A stretch of DNA of 64,000 bases from Dipteronia dyeriana (GCA_032871835.1 CM065300.1:110109088-110173087); one strand, 5' to 3'; shown: positions 34,433-48,112, counted from the stretch's first letter. Notes: a model not told the origin generated them from the letters alone. A program made the numbers and translations.

Positions 34433-34754
34433 TGGTGCCTAAACATACTTAGGTGATTCGTGTTTTGTGTGTGTCTTGATCTTTACTTTTGTTTAGTTTC
34501 ATTTTATGTATTGCAATACATTTGCATCTCATTCATTTATAACCCAAACACTATGAGTGAAATAGGGATTAGTAAAGTGGGAGCATCAAGTATAAGACCA
34601 CATTTGCTTTAAGGTGATAATTATACCTCATGAAAAGGTAAGATGTAGTCTTATATTTGTCAAATAGATGACCTTGCATAGAATGCAGTTAAAATGGTTA
34701 CACTATTTCAAAAATGAACAATGATGATGGAGATGAAGTCCTCAAGCCTAAGTC

Positions 34755-36949
34755 TGAAATTCCCTTTATCTTTGTAGTGAAATATACATAGAGGGGGGGG
34801 GGGGGGGGGGTGAATAGATATATGCTCCAATTTTTATCTTCTTTTTAAAACAATGCAATTCTAAATACTTAATGAAAATTGCAATCAAAGACACACGATA
34901 TTTATGTGGTAAAACCTCCAATGAGGAAACATCCACGGGTTGATTCCACAACCAATGGCAAAAGCAAATCCACTATTTCAAATAGAGTTACACACTCAAG
35001 CAATCACACATGCTCTACAAGCTTTCACACTCACTCTTTCTTGAACCTAGTGATCTACTAAGCCGACTTCCTATCAAAGACCCCCTGTCTCTAGGAAGAT
35101 TTATTGCTCACCTATCCGGATCCTCCCGACCCTAGGCAAGACTTCTTGCTTGACTATCTAAGGCTTCACACCTCTAGCCAATACTTCCTTGCTTGACAAT
35201 CCGAGGCTTCACACCTCTTGCCAAGACTTCCTTGCTTAACACTCCGAGGTTTCACACCTCTTGTCGAGACTTCCACTTGCTTAACTATCCAAGTCCTCCC
35301 GACTCTAGCTAAGACTTACAAATGCTCAAATCAAATAATCACTCTAAGATATGAGACTTTCTACCTCTTCACAAGGCATCTAAGTGATCATGAATGCAAA
35401 TCGCAAACAAGCACTCAACATAGAAAATGATAATCAACAAATTCTATGGACATGCAACTAGATGACTAGATTATGCTTTCAAAGATCAATCACAAATGCA
35501 CCTAGACAACTTAAGCATGTTATTAACTAAGAACCAAATCAATGAAATGAATATACCAATTGATGTAGATCTAGTTCTTAGAAAATGAAATTAAATCTAA
35601 AAGTAGTCAATCAAGCATAAGAACAAAAGATTTCTAGAAACAATTTCTTGTTCATCAAGTTTAGCACAAATCATTCAATATATCACAAATCTAGCTAAAC
35701 TTGAAAATCAAATCAACAAACCACAAAATGATATCAAAATCATCATAGTCATGCTTCTTAATCTAATAACATCAACCAATAAGAAGATCTAAGAAGAAAA
35801 CTAAGAAGAAGATGATTTTATCAACAAGGATGGAAATGTTTGGGGTTTGTAGAACTCTTCAAGACACTCGAAATCGGTTTTTTAATCAAGTGATTCGGAG
35901 TAGAAATGAAGAAGTTATCACAAAAACAAAAATCAAAATGTTGAGAGAAAATTTCTGCAATTGTTCTTCAATTTCAATTTTCTCTACATGTAAGGAATGA
36001 GAGGGAATGAGAGTTTTTAAAGAGTGAAAAGCCAAAGGACCATTTTGCCCTTATTTCATTAGTGTCTCCCAGAGATGGCACGTGGTCATCTCGGGGCAGA
36101 ACACTGTTGGGGCCGAGATGGCCACGGGTCATCTCGAGTTGGTGCATGTTGATTGCTTAAGCCATCGCACCTCACCCCTTGCGCTATCCTCTCGTTCTTC
36201 GACCGTTCTTTGGCCTTCAAGCTCCGAGTTCAAATCTGTTTGAAGATTACAAACCGGGACTCCCTCATGGATATGGAAATATAAGATACTCAACCAAGAA
36301 AATAAGAATTCATCTCGATATATGAAGACGAAGACAATGTATGCAACATGAGTTGAAAGTGTAGTATCTTTTGACTTAGAACTTGAAATCAATAGAATGA
36401 GTAACTAAAATGATCGGAACTCAATCATGAACAATATAAGGCTAAAATCAAGTTCAAGATCCATGTTATACAAACATATAAACAAACAAACAAACACATT
36501 TCACACAAGAATGCAAACTACATAGAGATAGTCTCCAATCATGCATTTTCCAAAACATGTTACTTTCATACCAATGCATGAGCATTCAACTTCAAGTGTG
36601 TGAATGTGTTATACCAAATGATGCGCTATGATACAGGGACACAAATGTATGAATTGTGTGTGTGTGCATATTTAAAGATGCACAACTAAGCAGGGACACA
36701 TATGAATGATTTGTGTGTGTGTGTGCCTAAGCCTTGCAAGAGGAAGAAGTATCTCGATACCTTAGCATCCAAGAATAGTACCAATCCTCTTGAAGATGAA
36801 CTTAGCATCATGAGAAGTTGCTTTTCTTCCTTGAAGCTCTTATCATCACGAACCACTTAAGCAACTAAGCAATACAAAGAAATGAAGTTTTGTTATGGAA
36901 TCAAGCCAAAACAAATCTAGGACCTAACAATCTCCCTTAGGACCTAACA
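34755..36949 (-). mobile_element. LTR-C, internally deleted element remnant
   Basis: Minus-strand LTR (about 2.2 kb) flanked by the perfect duplication AAGTC (34750-34754 and 36950-36954). At its start the minus strand reads TGTTAGGTCC, then TAAGGGAGAT, then TGTTAGGTCC again. That is a tiny piece of a 5' LTR, a polypurine tract, then the 3' LTR. It therefore looks like an element that lost nearly everything between, not an ordinary solo LTR. A run of 18 G is at 34793-34810, 42-bp-type repeats at about 35050-35320 and the paired palindrome at 36072-36136. Confidence 0.82.
36072..36136 (-). promoter_or_regulatory. Paired palindrome in LTR-C
   Basis: Two GAGATGG...CATCTCG arms; the first on the + strand contains CACGTG (36079-36084). 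A TTTAAA-like box lies about 50 bases further on in the LTR's direction (about 36010-36026). Confidence 0.55.
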
Positions 36950-37888
36950 AAGTCTTAATGGAGCACACATGAATTTAAAACTTCCAAGTGGAACCACAAG
37001 GCAATGCATGCCATCTTGTGTGCCACAACTGATAACCAGTACAAGTTGATTCAAACAACAAGGAATGCCAAGAAGGCATGAGAGTTCTTAGAGACGACTC
37101 ATGAAGGAACCGAAGTAGTCATGGACTCCAAGCTTCAAGTCCTTTAGATAAAATTTGAGACTATTAGGATGGAGGATCATGAATTCTTTTACGACTTTTA
37201 TGTGAAGTTGATGAACACGGTCAATCAAAGCCATCAACTTGTTGACCTCTATTCGGATATAAGAATCAAGTAAAAGATCATGAGGTCACTTCCTAAGAGA
37301 TTTGAGTCCAATGTGATGGCACTTGAAGAAAATAGTGATAACAAAACAAAAAAACCGAGTGAAGTGATTGGAAGGCTTCTTACCGATGAGTCTAGGTGGA
37401 TTTCTACACCTACATCTCCCAAGAAGCAAAAGAGCATAATCTTGAAGACCTCTAAAGTAGAGAATGATGAGGATGATGAGATAAAGACATGGCTCTAATG
37501 GTGAAGAGCTTCAATAAATTTTTTAAGTTACAAAAGAAAGATTATAGCTCAAAGGGAAATGACTTCAAAAACAAGACCCACTTCAAGAAGATTGAACCAA
37601 GTCAAGAGAATCATTCATTGCTTTGAATGTGGAGGATTCGGGCACATCTCCACGAATTGTGGCAACTTGTAGGACAAAAGAAAATGAAGGGTGATAGCCA
37701 CCTCATGGAGTGATAGTGAGAGTGAAAAAGATTCATCAAGCGGCAAAGAGTTTACACTTAACTACATGGCTTTTGGAGCCTCTCATGTGGAAGATGTAGA
37801 AAAAAGCAACAAGGCCTTAAGTTGGACTCTAAAGGAGAAGTTAAAGATAATGTAACTAGAAGTAATTTTTATGAAGCTACCACTAAGA

Positions 37889-39470
37889 GTTTGAAGCATC
37901 CAAGTGGAACAACAAGGTTATGCATGCCATCCTTTGTGCCATGGATGATAATCAGTACAAGTTGGTCCAAAATACTAGGAGTGCAAAAGAGGCTTGGGAC
38001 ATTCTTCAAACGGCACATGAGGGAACCGAGGTAGTCAAGGACTCAAACCTCAAAGTCTTCCAAATGCAATTTGAAATGATTAGGATGGAGGAGCATGAAT
38101 GCTTCAATGACTTCCAAGTAAAATTGATGGATATTGTCAACCAAAGCCATCAACTTGGTGACCCATATTCGGATAGGAGAGTCAAGCAAAAAATTATGAG
38201 GTCACTTCCGTCAATGTTCGAATCAAAGGTGATGGCACTTAATGAGAATAGTGAGTACAAGAATATGAAGCCAAGTGAAGTCATTGGAAGACTTCTAGCT
38301 TATGAGTCAAGATGGAACACCACACCCACACCTTCGAAGAAGCAAAATAGCATTGCCTTGAAGACTGCTAAGGTTGAAGAAGAGGATGAGGACTAAGATG
38401 AAGAAATGTCCCTCATGGTTAAAAGATTCAAGAAATTTATAAAGTTTGAGAGGAAAGGATTTGGGTCCAAGAGAAAGGAAGTGAAAAAGAAAACTCCTTT
38501 CAAGAAGAAGGAAAAGTCTCAGGAAAGTGACTCCAAGAAGAGCATTCAATGCTATGAATGCAGTGGTTTTGGTCACATCACTGCAGAATGTGCAAATTTG
38601 AAGAAGAAGAAGAAGGGGAAGGCAATGGGGACTACTTGGAGTGATAGTGATGACTTATAAGAGGAAGAAAAATCTTTGGATGATAAAGATAGAGTTGCCA
38701 ATTTCATTGCCTTCACAACATCTCATAATGGCAAGGAAGTTGTGAGTGATAAGGAAGAAATAAGTGACTCTAGTGATGAGAGTACCTCTTCCAACTCTAG
38801 ATTTGATATTGATGAGGAAATGGACTATGTAGACTTTATGAAGTTTTTTGAAAAGTCTAGATTGAAAAAGAAGAAGGAGATTCAAGAGTTGAAAAAGGAG
38901 AACCTAGAGTTGACTTTCAAGATTACTCACTTGAACGAGAAAGTAAAGAGTAGAAAAGAGTTACAAGAGAGTTTGAAGTTGGAGCTTGTGATCACTAAGA
39001 AGAGTGAAGCGAAAGAATTAGTTGCCAAAATGACATCCATAACCGAGAGACTTGACAAGATGCAATCTTATGGGAAGAGTCCTAGTGATAAAACGGTCTT
39101 AGGATATGTGGAAGGCAAGAATTCCACTTCTTTGAAGAAGACCATATTTGCAAGAGTCAAGAGGATAAAGAGACTCAAGGTTCACACCAAAAAATGAGTT
39201 CGAATGAAGTTAGAGAATCATCAAAGCAAGCTCAAATGAAGGCTCAAACAAATTCTCAAGCTAAAGCTCATCCACCAAAAGCTAGAACTCTTCAAACAAG
39301 ACCTCAACTTCCAAGGAGCTTTCAAAGTCAACAAAGGAGTTTTAACCCACAACCAAGAAGAGAAGCTAATTTGGCTCAATCACAAAGGGTGTTTCAAAGA
39401 ATAGATTAGGGTGTTTTAAAGAAGAGATTCGGCTCAACACCAAAGGACAACTCAAAGGAGAGGGAAATCT
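37889..39470 (+). pseudogene. Element A gag, lacking N-terminus
   Basis: Frame-preserved pieces 37920-38396, 38406-38660 and 38676-39197 lie in the same frame, separated by stop codons at 38394 and 38658. Domains in order: Gag core (KEAWDILQTAHEGTE, SLPSMFESKV), basic stretch, CCHC knuckle CYECSGFGHITAECAN near 38550, acidic Ser-rich stretch, and a long charged coiled-coil (38840-39060) as known in SIRE Gag. A Gln/Pro-rich piece (39194-39409) follows in another frame. The first codons after the join correspond to about residue 70 of a normal SIRE Gag. Confidence 0.85.
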
Positions 39471-40828
39471 TCCATGCTTGCACAAGGATATGGTATGAAT
39501 TCTTACTTTACTCCTATTTGTCATTATTGTGGTGTTGAAGGTCACATAAGGGCGGTTTTTTTTAAATTTATTAAGTTGTGTCATTTTGAAAGCATGATTG
39601 AGAAGAATATGCTTAGAAGAGCCAAAATTCATGCACATAGGAATTTTAGAGCCAATGAGCCCAAGGCTCCTAGAAATGACAATGTTGCTACTAGGTGGAC
39701 TAGAACAAATGAGTATGTTTGCCATGTGGCTCAAGTGGCGTTGAATGCGAAAGCCTCTAACATTTGGTACCTTAATAGTGGATGTTCTAGGCACATGACC
39801 GGAAACAGAAGTTTTTTAAAACTCTTGTGATGGAGGATGGTGGATTTGTCACCTTTGGTGATGGTTCACGTAAGAAGATTCTAGGAAAAGGAAACATTTC
39901 CATCCCCGGTTTGTCCTCCTTGCCTAATGCTCTCTATGTAGATTGCTTGCAAGCCAATCTCATTAGTATATCACATTTAAGCGATGAAAGGCTTTCGGTT
40001 TTGTTTGGAAAAGTTGATTGCTCTATTCTAAGAGAAGATGGACTAGTTATATTGAAAGGCAAGAGATCAAGTGACAAATGTTATTGTCTTGATTCTAATG
40101 GCATCTCTTGCAATTTGTCTAGTTTTGATCAAGTTGAATTATGGCATCAAAATTTAGGTCATATGAATTTCAAGGACTTGAAAGCTCTTGAGAAATTGAA
40201 AGTTGTGAGAGGCCTTCCTAAGTTTGGAAATAGGATTGAGGGAGTTTGTGGACCTTGTCAACAAGGAAAGCAAACTAAGAGTGTGCATAAGAAGAGTAAG
40301 TATCTTGCCACTAAGGAGCCATTAGAGCTTCTTCATACGGACCTTATGTGTCCCATGCAAACCGAGAGTCTCAGTGGCAAGAGGTACATTTTTGTGTGTG
40401 TGGATGATTTTTCTAGATTTACTTGGACTTACTTTCTTAGAGAAAAATCTGAAATGTTTGAAACTTTTAAAATGCTTTGCACTAAAATTCAAAATGAGAA
40501 GGATTCTCACATAAAATGCATTAAGAGAATTAGGAGTGATCATGAGAGAGAATTTGAAAATGTTAGCTTTGAAAACTTTTGTGACAGTCTTGGCATTTCC
40601 CATGAGATCTCAGCTCCTCGAACTCCTCAACAAAATGGGGTAGTAGAAAGGAATAATAGAGTTCTCCAAGAGATGGCCCGTGTGATGTTGCATAGCAACA
40701 ATATGCCTAGGAATCTTTGGGCTGAAGCTGTCAATACGGCTTGTTATATAGGCAATAGAGTTTTTCTTAGGCCCGGGACTAGGCAAATCTCCTATGAATT
40801 GTGGAAGGGTAGGAAGCCAAATGTTAGT
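39471..40828 (+). pseudogene. Element A pol, protease and integrase part
   Basis: It begins with a second knuckle (CHYCGVEGHIRAVF) whose last Cys is replaced by Phe. The protease follows near 39770 with NSG in place of the catalytic DSG. After a frame change at about 39827 come the integrase zinc finger (WHQNLGHMNF ... CGPCQQGK) and the catalytic core with Asp in LLHTDL, Asp in RIRSDHE and Glu in GVVERNN, all retained. It is cut after GRKPNV by copia R2. The continuation beyond R2 starts at 49623, with a TAA in place of a Tyr codon. Confidence 0.85.
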
Positions 40829-42874
40829 TGTTAGGATTATGCTCGATAGCAAGAGTACAATATTTTAATTAACAATATTTTCATATGAATAAAGTGATTT
40901 CTAGTTTAACAAATCTTATAGCATTTACAGTTTAATTATTATAATTGTTAAAAGTAAATAATCATAAGGTCAAAAGACTATGAGAAAAAAAGAATTGTTC
41001 ATACATCTAGATATGTATGAGGTAGATACAATTCTTTAGTTAGTCTTGAATAATATTCACAAATTAAGATAGAAGGTTGGGTGCCTTTATCTTGTCAAAG
41101 TTGTAGATTCTTTTGCTAGCATTTGAGTGGGATCAAATGTGTTATGATGAGTCTAAAATCATCAAAGTGTGGTGTCTTTGGGCGAAAGAATCTAGTGCAC
41201 TGGGTGCATTGAATATGATCAAAATGAAATACTTTATCTAGAACCGTCAATGGACAAAAGTTTTCATTTGAAGACAATCGGAGAGTCTATCTCAATCCTG
41301 AGATAAATGATGGACTTCTGGTTGCAAGTGTTATCATTTGAGCTATCAATGAGTACGATTATATAGCATAGTCTATCCTCGATAGTTTGATGATATTCAT
41401 TTGTTAATCGATAGAGGACTTCATTTATAGATATGGACATCATTGCTCCATTTATTGAATGAGTAGAATACCATCATATGGACATCGTGGATCACTTGAT
41501 ATATTCTACCGGACCAATTTAAGGGTCCATCTAGAATTGTATTAAGGCATGTGAACTTGTTTCTTTTTGTAAGAATAGGTCTAGTTCACATGTGGACTTT
41601 TTATTAAGGTCCAATGGATTTAATAAAATAAGAAAAATAATATATGGCCTTTTATTTTAGGTATGGGCGGCAAAGGCTATGGTGAATAGCTTATATATAT
41701 TATTTTTATTTTATTATTTAATTAAATGAAAATTAATTAATTTGTTGATTAATTAATTATTTAATCAAAAGTCAAAATATTTTTCCTAATAGAATATGGT
41801 CTCCTAAAACTATACTATTGTTGGTAGTATAGTTATTGTTAAAGACTATATTTGATAAGTAGATAAATAAAAGGAATTATTTATCTAATCAAATTAGGAA
41901 GTCTTTAATATGGTTACAAGGAAAGAATTCTTTTTAGAAAATGATTCTTGGTCACCAAGTAAAACTACTTAGTGGTAGAATTCTTATTTGAAAAGGATTC
42001 ATAACCACCAAGTTAATCTACCTAAGGATAGGATTCTTGTCCATCAAGTAATCCTTCTTAGGAAAGATTGAAATCTCCTAATCTATAACAAATACATGAA
42101 ATTCGGTTATCACATATGCAATATGGGATAGGATAGATTTCTTTTAGATAAGGATTCTAACTACCAAATAAATCCACATAAGGAAATGATTCTTGCCAAC
42201 CAAGTGAATCCTTCTTAGGAAAGGATTTATGATCCTATATATATGTGTAAGAGAATTTCGGTCATGACTAAGAGATTTTTGGAGGTGAATTCGGCCAAGC
42301 TCTATATTTCTTAGTGAAGAATTCAGCCACCATAGGAATTTTGAGGGAGAAAAATCTAATTTTACTCTAAACAAAATTCAATAATCTCTAAGCAATAGTG
42401 TGTGAACTCGGCCAAGTAGAGAAAAAAGGGGAACGTTTTTGTATTTGATAGTATATTAATATCCTTTACATCAAAAGGGTTTTGTGTACAACATCGAATC
42501 AAGGTTCATACGAGTTTCAATCAAATTGATTGATAATTCACAAGTGACCGGACGTTCTTGGATTTTTCTCTTGGAGGATATTTGTAACTAACAAAGAAAA
42601 GATTTTTGCTTTGTCTCCATCCTCAGGAATATAATTTAAAGAAAGGGAGCTCACACTCCTAGGTGATTCATGTTCGTGATTAGATTGGAAGATCTTGCGG
42701 AATCAATTAGGCGCTTGTTCAATCGTCACGCGAAAAAGGTACGATACATTTATATACATTAATTAATCTAGGGTTAAGGTTCTCGTTGTATAAAAGGGAA
42801 TTTTTTTTATACGCAAACCCTAATTTCATTTTTTGTCACGCTTCCGTTGCGCATTGAATCCTTTTTTCCCTACA
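40829..42874 (+). mobile_element. R2 5' LTR
   Basis: 2046 bases, TGTTAGGATT to CCCTACA. Relative to the R1 LTR it lacks about 400 bases (R1 17075-17480) and has an additional block of about 145 bases after 41522, also present in the R2 3' LTR. A TATA-like CTATATATATGTG lies near 42235. Confidence 0.9.
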
Positions 42875-42876
42875 AT

Positions 42877-42889
42877 TGGTATCAGAGCC
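42877..42889 (+). promoter_or_regulatory. R2 primer-binding site
   Basis: TGGTATCAGAGCC two bases after the LTR, complementary to the 3' end of initiator tRNA-Met. Confidence 0.9.
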
Positions 42890-44215
42890 TGGTTGTACCC
42901 TTGATTAATTGATGTATGTACGTGAATCTTTTTTTATTTTATTGTATATATGCATGTTTTAGAAAGAGATGACAATCTAGGTATTCGCATATATATTTAC
43001 ATTGGAATGTATGGATATATATATGTTTTATATGTGGTTTGTTATTGCTCAATTTTGGTCTTAGAATTTCAATGTAATTTTGTTTTGGGATTGTAACAAG
43101 AAGGGTGGTCTATTATTGTCATAATTTCTTTCTTGGTAGTTGTTAAGTTTTTTTTATTTTGTTGTTGTAATAAAAAAAAAACTGCAGTATTTTGTTATGT
43201 AACTTCTTGTGTAATACATTCAAGTTTCGAAGACTCGATGTTTTGAAGAATTAGGAGTAACCGGGACAAGTTTGGGACCGTCCGAGCCGTAACAACGAAC
43301 GTGCGTGCGAAGATCGGGCAGCCACGTTTGTTGTGGCATGGGTTGCGCACGGCAGCCCTTGTTGTAGCCATGGGCTGCGCATGGCAGCCCTTTATGGGCT
43401 TGTGACATGCGCACACCCATGGGTAAGGGCAAGGGGTGTGCACGCCCATGGGAGGTAGCCAAGGGAGTCCGAACAACGAAGGTCGCATGAAGACTTGTTC
43501 GCCAAGAAAGGAGTTCTTATATTCCAAGATATATGTAATTTACTTGTTTTTCTAGGATGGACCAAAATTGCAGCTATTTATATTTTTGTAAATATTGCAA
43601 TGTTTGTCATTGTTTGATAACATGTCATATAGAATAAGAGTGCCACTCATATATCTCTTTTGGTACGAACATGCATTGAATGGTTTAAGTATCTAAATTG
43701 GCATCTAGATAACTTGGTAAATCATTCTTTTGAATTCGATCACACACATTAAACTATTGAGTGGGAGAAGGTGTTTTGGAACACCTACAGCCTCCAAGTT
43801 TAGTTGAGCTTTATGTTTCGTGAATAACCTCCTAAGAGGCATTCATGAATGGAATTTAGCAAGATACTTCATTACAAGGATAGACTAGACAATTAGCCCA
43901 AACGATATCTACTCCCAAAGAAGGGATATTCGTGAGGGATTCTATTGAAGGTCGATAACTTGGTAACACACTCAATGTGAATTTATTAATATCCTCCCAA
44001 GAGTTCTTGTTAATAAAATCATAAAGCTAAAAATAAAACGTTGTTTGTTATGTCAATAATTAGGTGGGACCTAGTCCAACTAGTAAATATTGCGAACTAG
44101 TTGAATCATCGTTGAATTTTTACGATTGAATTATTTTATTTAATTCAAGATAAATATTCAAAAGTGCTTAATCATGATTATTTACTTATATAATTTTTGT
44201 TTTTGTTCAGAAATC
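42890..44215 (+). other. R2 untranslated leader with GC-rich hairpin
   Basis: About 1.3 kb without coding, parallel to the R1 leader. One copy of the 19-base hairpin GGGCTGCGCATGGCAGCCC is intact at 43372-43390. The preceding copy (43340-43358) is altered at two stem or loop positions. Confidence 0.7.
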
Positions 44216-47200
44216 ATGACCCCATCCCTAATCAACATCCTTAAAGACAATATTTTAACTGGTGATAATTATGTCACATGGAAAAGAAAAATTGGGATTC
44301 TATTGCAATCCAAAAAGCATAAGTTCGTTACGTGCACTCCTAAACCACCTACTCGTACTAATGAATCTACTCAGGAGCAAAGAGATGAGTATCAACAGTG
44401 GGAGTCTTCTGATGAGATGGCTAAATGTTACATTATGGCCACCATCTCCGACGTGTTGCAACAGCAACATGAAGGAATGGAGACTGCTGTCGATATAATG
44501 ATGTCTCTGGATGAGATGTTTGCTATGATGTCTATGAAGACTAAGAGAGAGGCAGTGACTGCTTTTACGAATCTTAGGATGAAACCCGGACAGGCTGTGA
44601 AAGATCACATGATAAAAGTCATAGCACATCTCAACATTGCTGAACTGAATGGTGCTCAGATAGATGGTGAGACCAAAATTGAAATGATTGTCAACTCACT
44701 GTCAGATTCCTTTGATCAATTCAAGTTGGACTACACATTGTAAGGCCTGATGCAAGATGTTCAAAGCGCAGAAAAGATCCTTGTGAAAGGAAAGGGTCAA
44801 AAGATTCATACCGTAAGTAAAGTTGCTACTGTTAAGACCCGTAAGAAGGTCAATAAACAACATAAGAAAAAACAACTAGGACCTACAAAGAAGGAGACAA
44901 AGAAAGTAACCAAGATCAAAGGAAAGTGTTTCCTTTGTGGTGAAAAAGGACATTGGAAAAGAAATTGCCCAAAGTCTCAAGGAAAGGAAGAAGGTAATAT
45001 TAATTATCTTGAAACATGTTTTTTGGCGGATTCTATAGATTCTTGGAACATAGACTCCGTAGCCACTAATCATGTTTGTTTTTCCTTACAGGGGTTCAAG
45101 GAAAGGAGAAGGCTTAATGAGAATGAATTCAACTTGCGTTTAGGCAATGGAGCATTGGTGTCTGCTAGTTCAGTGGGAGATATTAAAATTAGTTTAGATT
45201 CTTATAGGCATTTAGATTTGATAGATGTTTACTATGTACCTCAATTCAAGAGAAATTTAATTTCAGTTTCTTGTTTAACTAAATTTGGTTATTCAGTTAC
45301 TTTTAATAAAAATTTTATTATTAGTAAGAATGACAAAATTATTTGTAAAGGTACATTGGAAAACGGATTATTCTATTTGCATGGAAATATCTCTCACTTG
45401 TTAGACAAAGAATCAACGGAACCTAATCATAAAAGAGTAAAATTATCAAAAGATGAAACCTACCTATGACATTTGTGCTTAGGTCATATCAACCTTAATA
45501 GGATTAAAATATTGGTATGTGACGGACCTCTAAGTGACTTAAAGGTTGATGATCTACCAACTTGTGAATCTTGTTTGGAAGGTAAAATGAACAAAAGGTT
45601 GTTTACGACCAAAGGCGCAAGAGCTATCGAATGTTTAGGATTGATACACACTGATGTATGTAAACCTATGAGCATTCAAGCTAGAGGTGGATATGAGTAC
45701 TTCATCACTTTCATGGATGATCACTCAAGATTTGGCTATGTGTATCTCATGAGACATAAGTCGGATGATTTTGATATGTTCAAAGCATATAAAGCTGAAG
45801 TAGAAAATCAGCTTGAGAAACGCATAAAAATCTTGAGTCCGATCGTGGTGGAGAATATCTATCTGGTGAGTTTCAGCAATATCTTATTGATAATGGAATT
45901 ATTTATCAGTTTTCTGCACCAGGCACACCTCAACAAAATGGGGTGGCAAAAAGGAGAAATAGAACTCTTTTAGATATGGTTAGGTCTATGTTGAGTTATT
46001 CAACGCTCCCTAGTTCTTTTTGGGGATATGCTTTACAAACTGCCATGTATATTCTAAACGATGTACCATCTAAGTCGGTTCCTAAAACACTGCATGAATT
46101 GCGGACTGGGCGAAAGCCTAGTTTACAACACTTAAGGATATTTGGATGTCCTGCTCACGTGTTAAAAGGAAAGACATATAAGATGGAGTCCCGTTCAGAA
46201 ACATGCATATTTGTAGGGTATCCAAAAGGAACAAAAGGATATTATTTTTATAGTCCTTCAGATCTTAAAGTATTTGTTTTGACAAATGTCAAATTTCTAA
46301 AAGAGGACTATATGAATAATTTTGTGCCGAAAAGTAGAATTGTCCTAAATGAGCTTTTAGGAGATACAATTCCACAAGAGGTTTCGCAACCAAGCCCAAT
46401 TGTAAGTTCCGTACCAATACAAGATCAACAATCTACCATACCTCGTCATAGTGGGAGGTTTGTTAGACAACCCGAGAGATACATCGGTCTAGGAGAATCT
46501 GTAGAGAATCTTTCGGACGACGATGATCCCTATACGTACAATGAAGCAATGGAAGATGTTAATTGTCGCCATTGGCAAAAGGCAATGCAATCCGAAATTG
46601 AATCTATGTTCAAAAATAAAGTCTGGTCTCTTATAGACTTGCCTAAAAGGATAAAACCCATCGGGTGCAAGTGGGTATACAAGAGGAAAAGAGGAATGGA
46701 TGGAAAGGTGGAAACCTTTAAGGTTAGATTGGTAGCTAAAGGTTATACACAGATGGAAGGTATCGATTATGAAGAAACTTTCTCTCATATGGCCATGCTT
46801 AAATCCATTAGGATACTCTTATCCATTGCGGCATCTCTAGACCTAAAGAATTGGCAAATGGACATCAAGACAGCTTTCCTTAATGGAAATCTTGACGAAA
46901 GTATCTATACGATGCAACCAGAAGGATTCATTGAAAAGGGCTAAGATGAGAGGGTATGCAAGTTCCAAAGATCCATATATGGATTGAAGCAAGCATCCAG
47001 ATCCTGGAACATAAGGTTCTATCAAGCCGTTAAAGGTTTTGGTTTTATTCAAAAACTTGATGAACCTTGTGTATACAAAAGGATTAAAGGCGACAAGTTG
47101 GTTTTCCTAGTTCTTTATGTTGATGATATACTACTCATCGGAAACGATGTAGGTGTATTGACATCAATAAAAGAATGGTTAGCAAAACAATTTGATATGA

Positions 47201-48112
47201 AGGACTTGGGAGAAGCAAGTTATATTCTTCGTATCCAAATCATAAAGGAATGGAAAGAATAAAACGATTGCATTATCCCAAGCTTCATACATAGATAACA
47301 TCTTGTATAGGTTTTCCATGAAAGATTCCAAGAAAGGTATGTTACCTTTCAGGCATGGAATCAAACTTTTTAAGGAACAAGTTCCTAAGAATAAGCATGA
47401 AGAGCAATTCATGAGTAGGGTTCCATATTCATCGGCAGTTGGAAGTCTCATGTATGCAATGCTCTGCACTATACCAGATATTTGTTTTGTTATAGGCATA
47501 GTTAGTAAGTTTCAATCGAAGCCTGGTCCTGATCACTGGACGACAGTTAAGCATATTTTCAAGTATCATAGGAGAACGAGGGATTATATGCTTGTATACT
47601 CTGGAGGGGATATAATTCCCGTTAGGTTTACAGATTCTCATTTTCAGTCAGATTCTAACTCTAGGAGATCGACATCAGGATCTGTGTTTACCATTGGAGA
47701 AGGGACAGTCATATGGAGGAGTATCAAGCAATCTTGTATTGTTGATTCCACCATGGAAGCCGAGTATGTTGCAGCATGCGAGGCTGCTAAAGAGGTTGTT
47801 TGGCTCTGCCAATTCTTGATTGACATGGAAGTGGTTCCTGAAGCGAATAAGCATATCACTATCTATTGTGATAATTGTGGAGCAGTGGCTAATTCGAGAG
47901 AACCAAGAAGTCATAAGAGAGGGAAACACATTGAAAGAAAGTATCACCTTCTAAGGGAAATTGTGCATAGGGGTAACGTGACGATTACCAAGATCGTGTC
48001 AGCAGAAAATCTAGTGGATCCCTTTATAAAAGCTCTTCCTCAAAAACGTTTTGATGGGCATCTAGAGAACATGGGGAGGACAGATATGACACATTTGCTA
48101 TCGAGCAAGTGA
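44216..48112 (+). pseudogene. R2 copia gag-pol polyprotein, broken
   Basis: Same domain order as R1. Gag has a CCHC knuckle (CFLCGEKGHWKRNCP). The protease carries DSV where DSG is required. The integrase core has its final catalytic Glu replaced by Lys (VAKRRN near 45943). RT has YVDD near 47118, and RNase H has EAEY and YCDN and ends naturally at 48112. It is further disabled by an in-frame 21-base loss and TAA near 44741, TGA at 45467 (Trp), a one-base loss near 45838, TAA at 46942 and a shift near 47255. The breaks differ from those of R1, so the two copies decayed independently. Confidence 0.9.

Larger units (their letters stand above)
34553..37888 (+). pseudogene. SIRE-type gag (family B, copy 1), split
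   Basis: Gag from MSEIGIS at 34553, interrupted by an LTR-C derivative (34755-36949) and resuming at 36950. The Gag core (SLPKRFESNV near 37287) and a zinc knuckle with Cys-X2-Cys-X4-His (near 37630) are readable. It shares with copy 2 (54763-56546) the nonsense codons TAA at 37271-37273 and TAG just after the knuckle, both absent in copy 3. It stops abruptly at about 37888, where family-A gag begins mid-protein. Confidence 0.82.
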
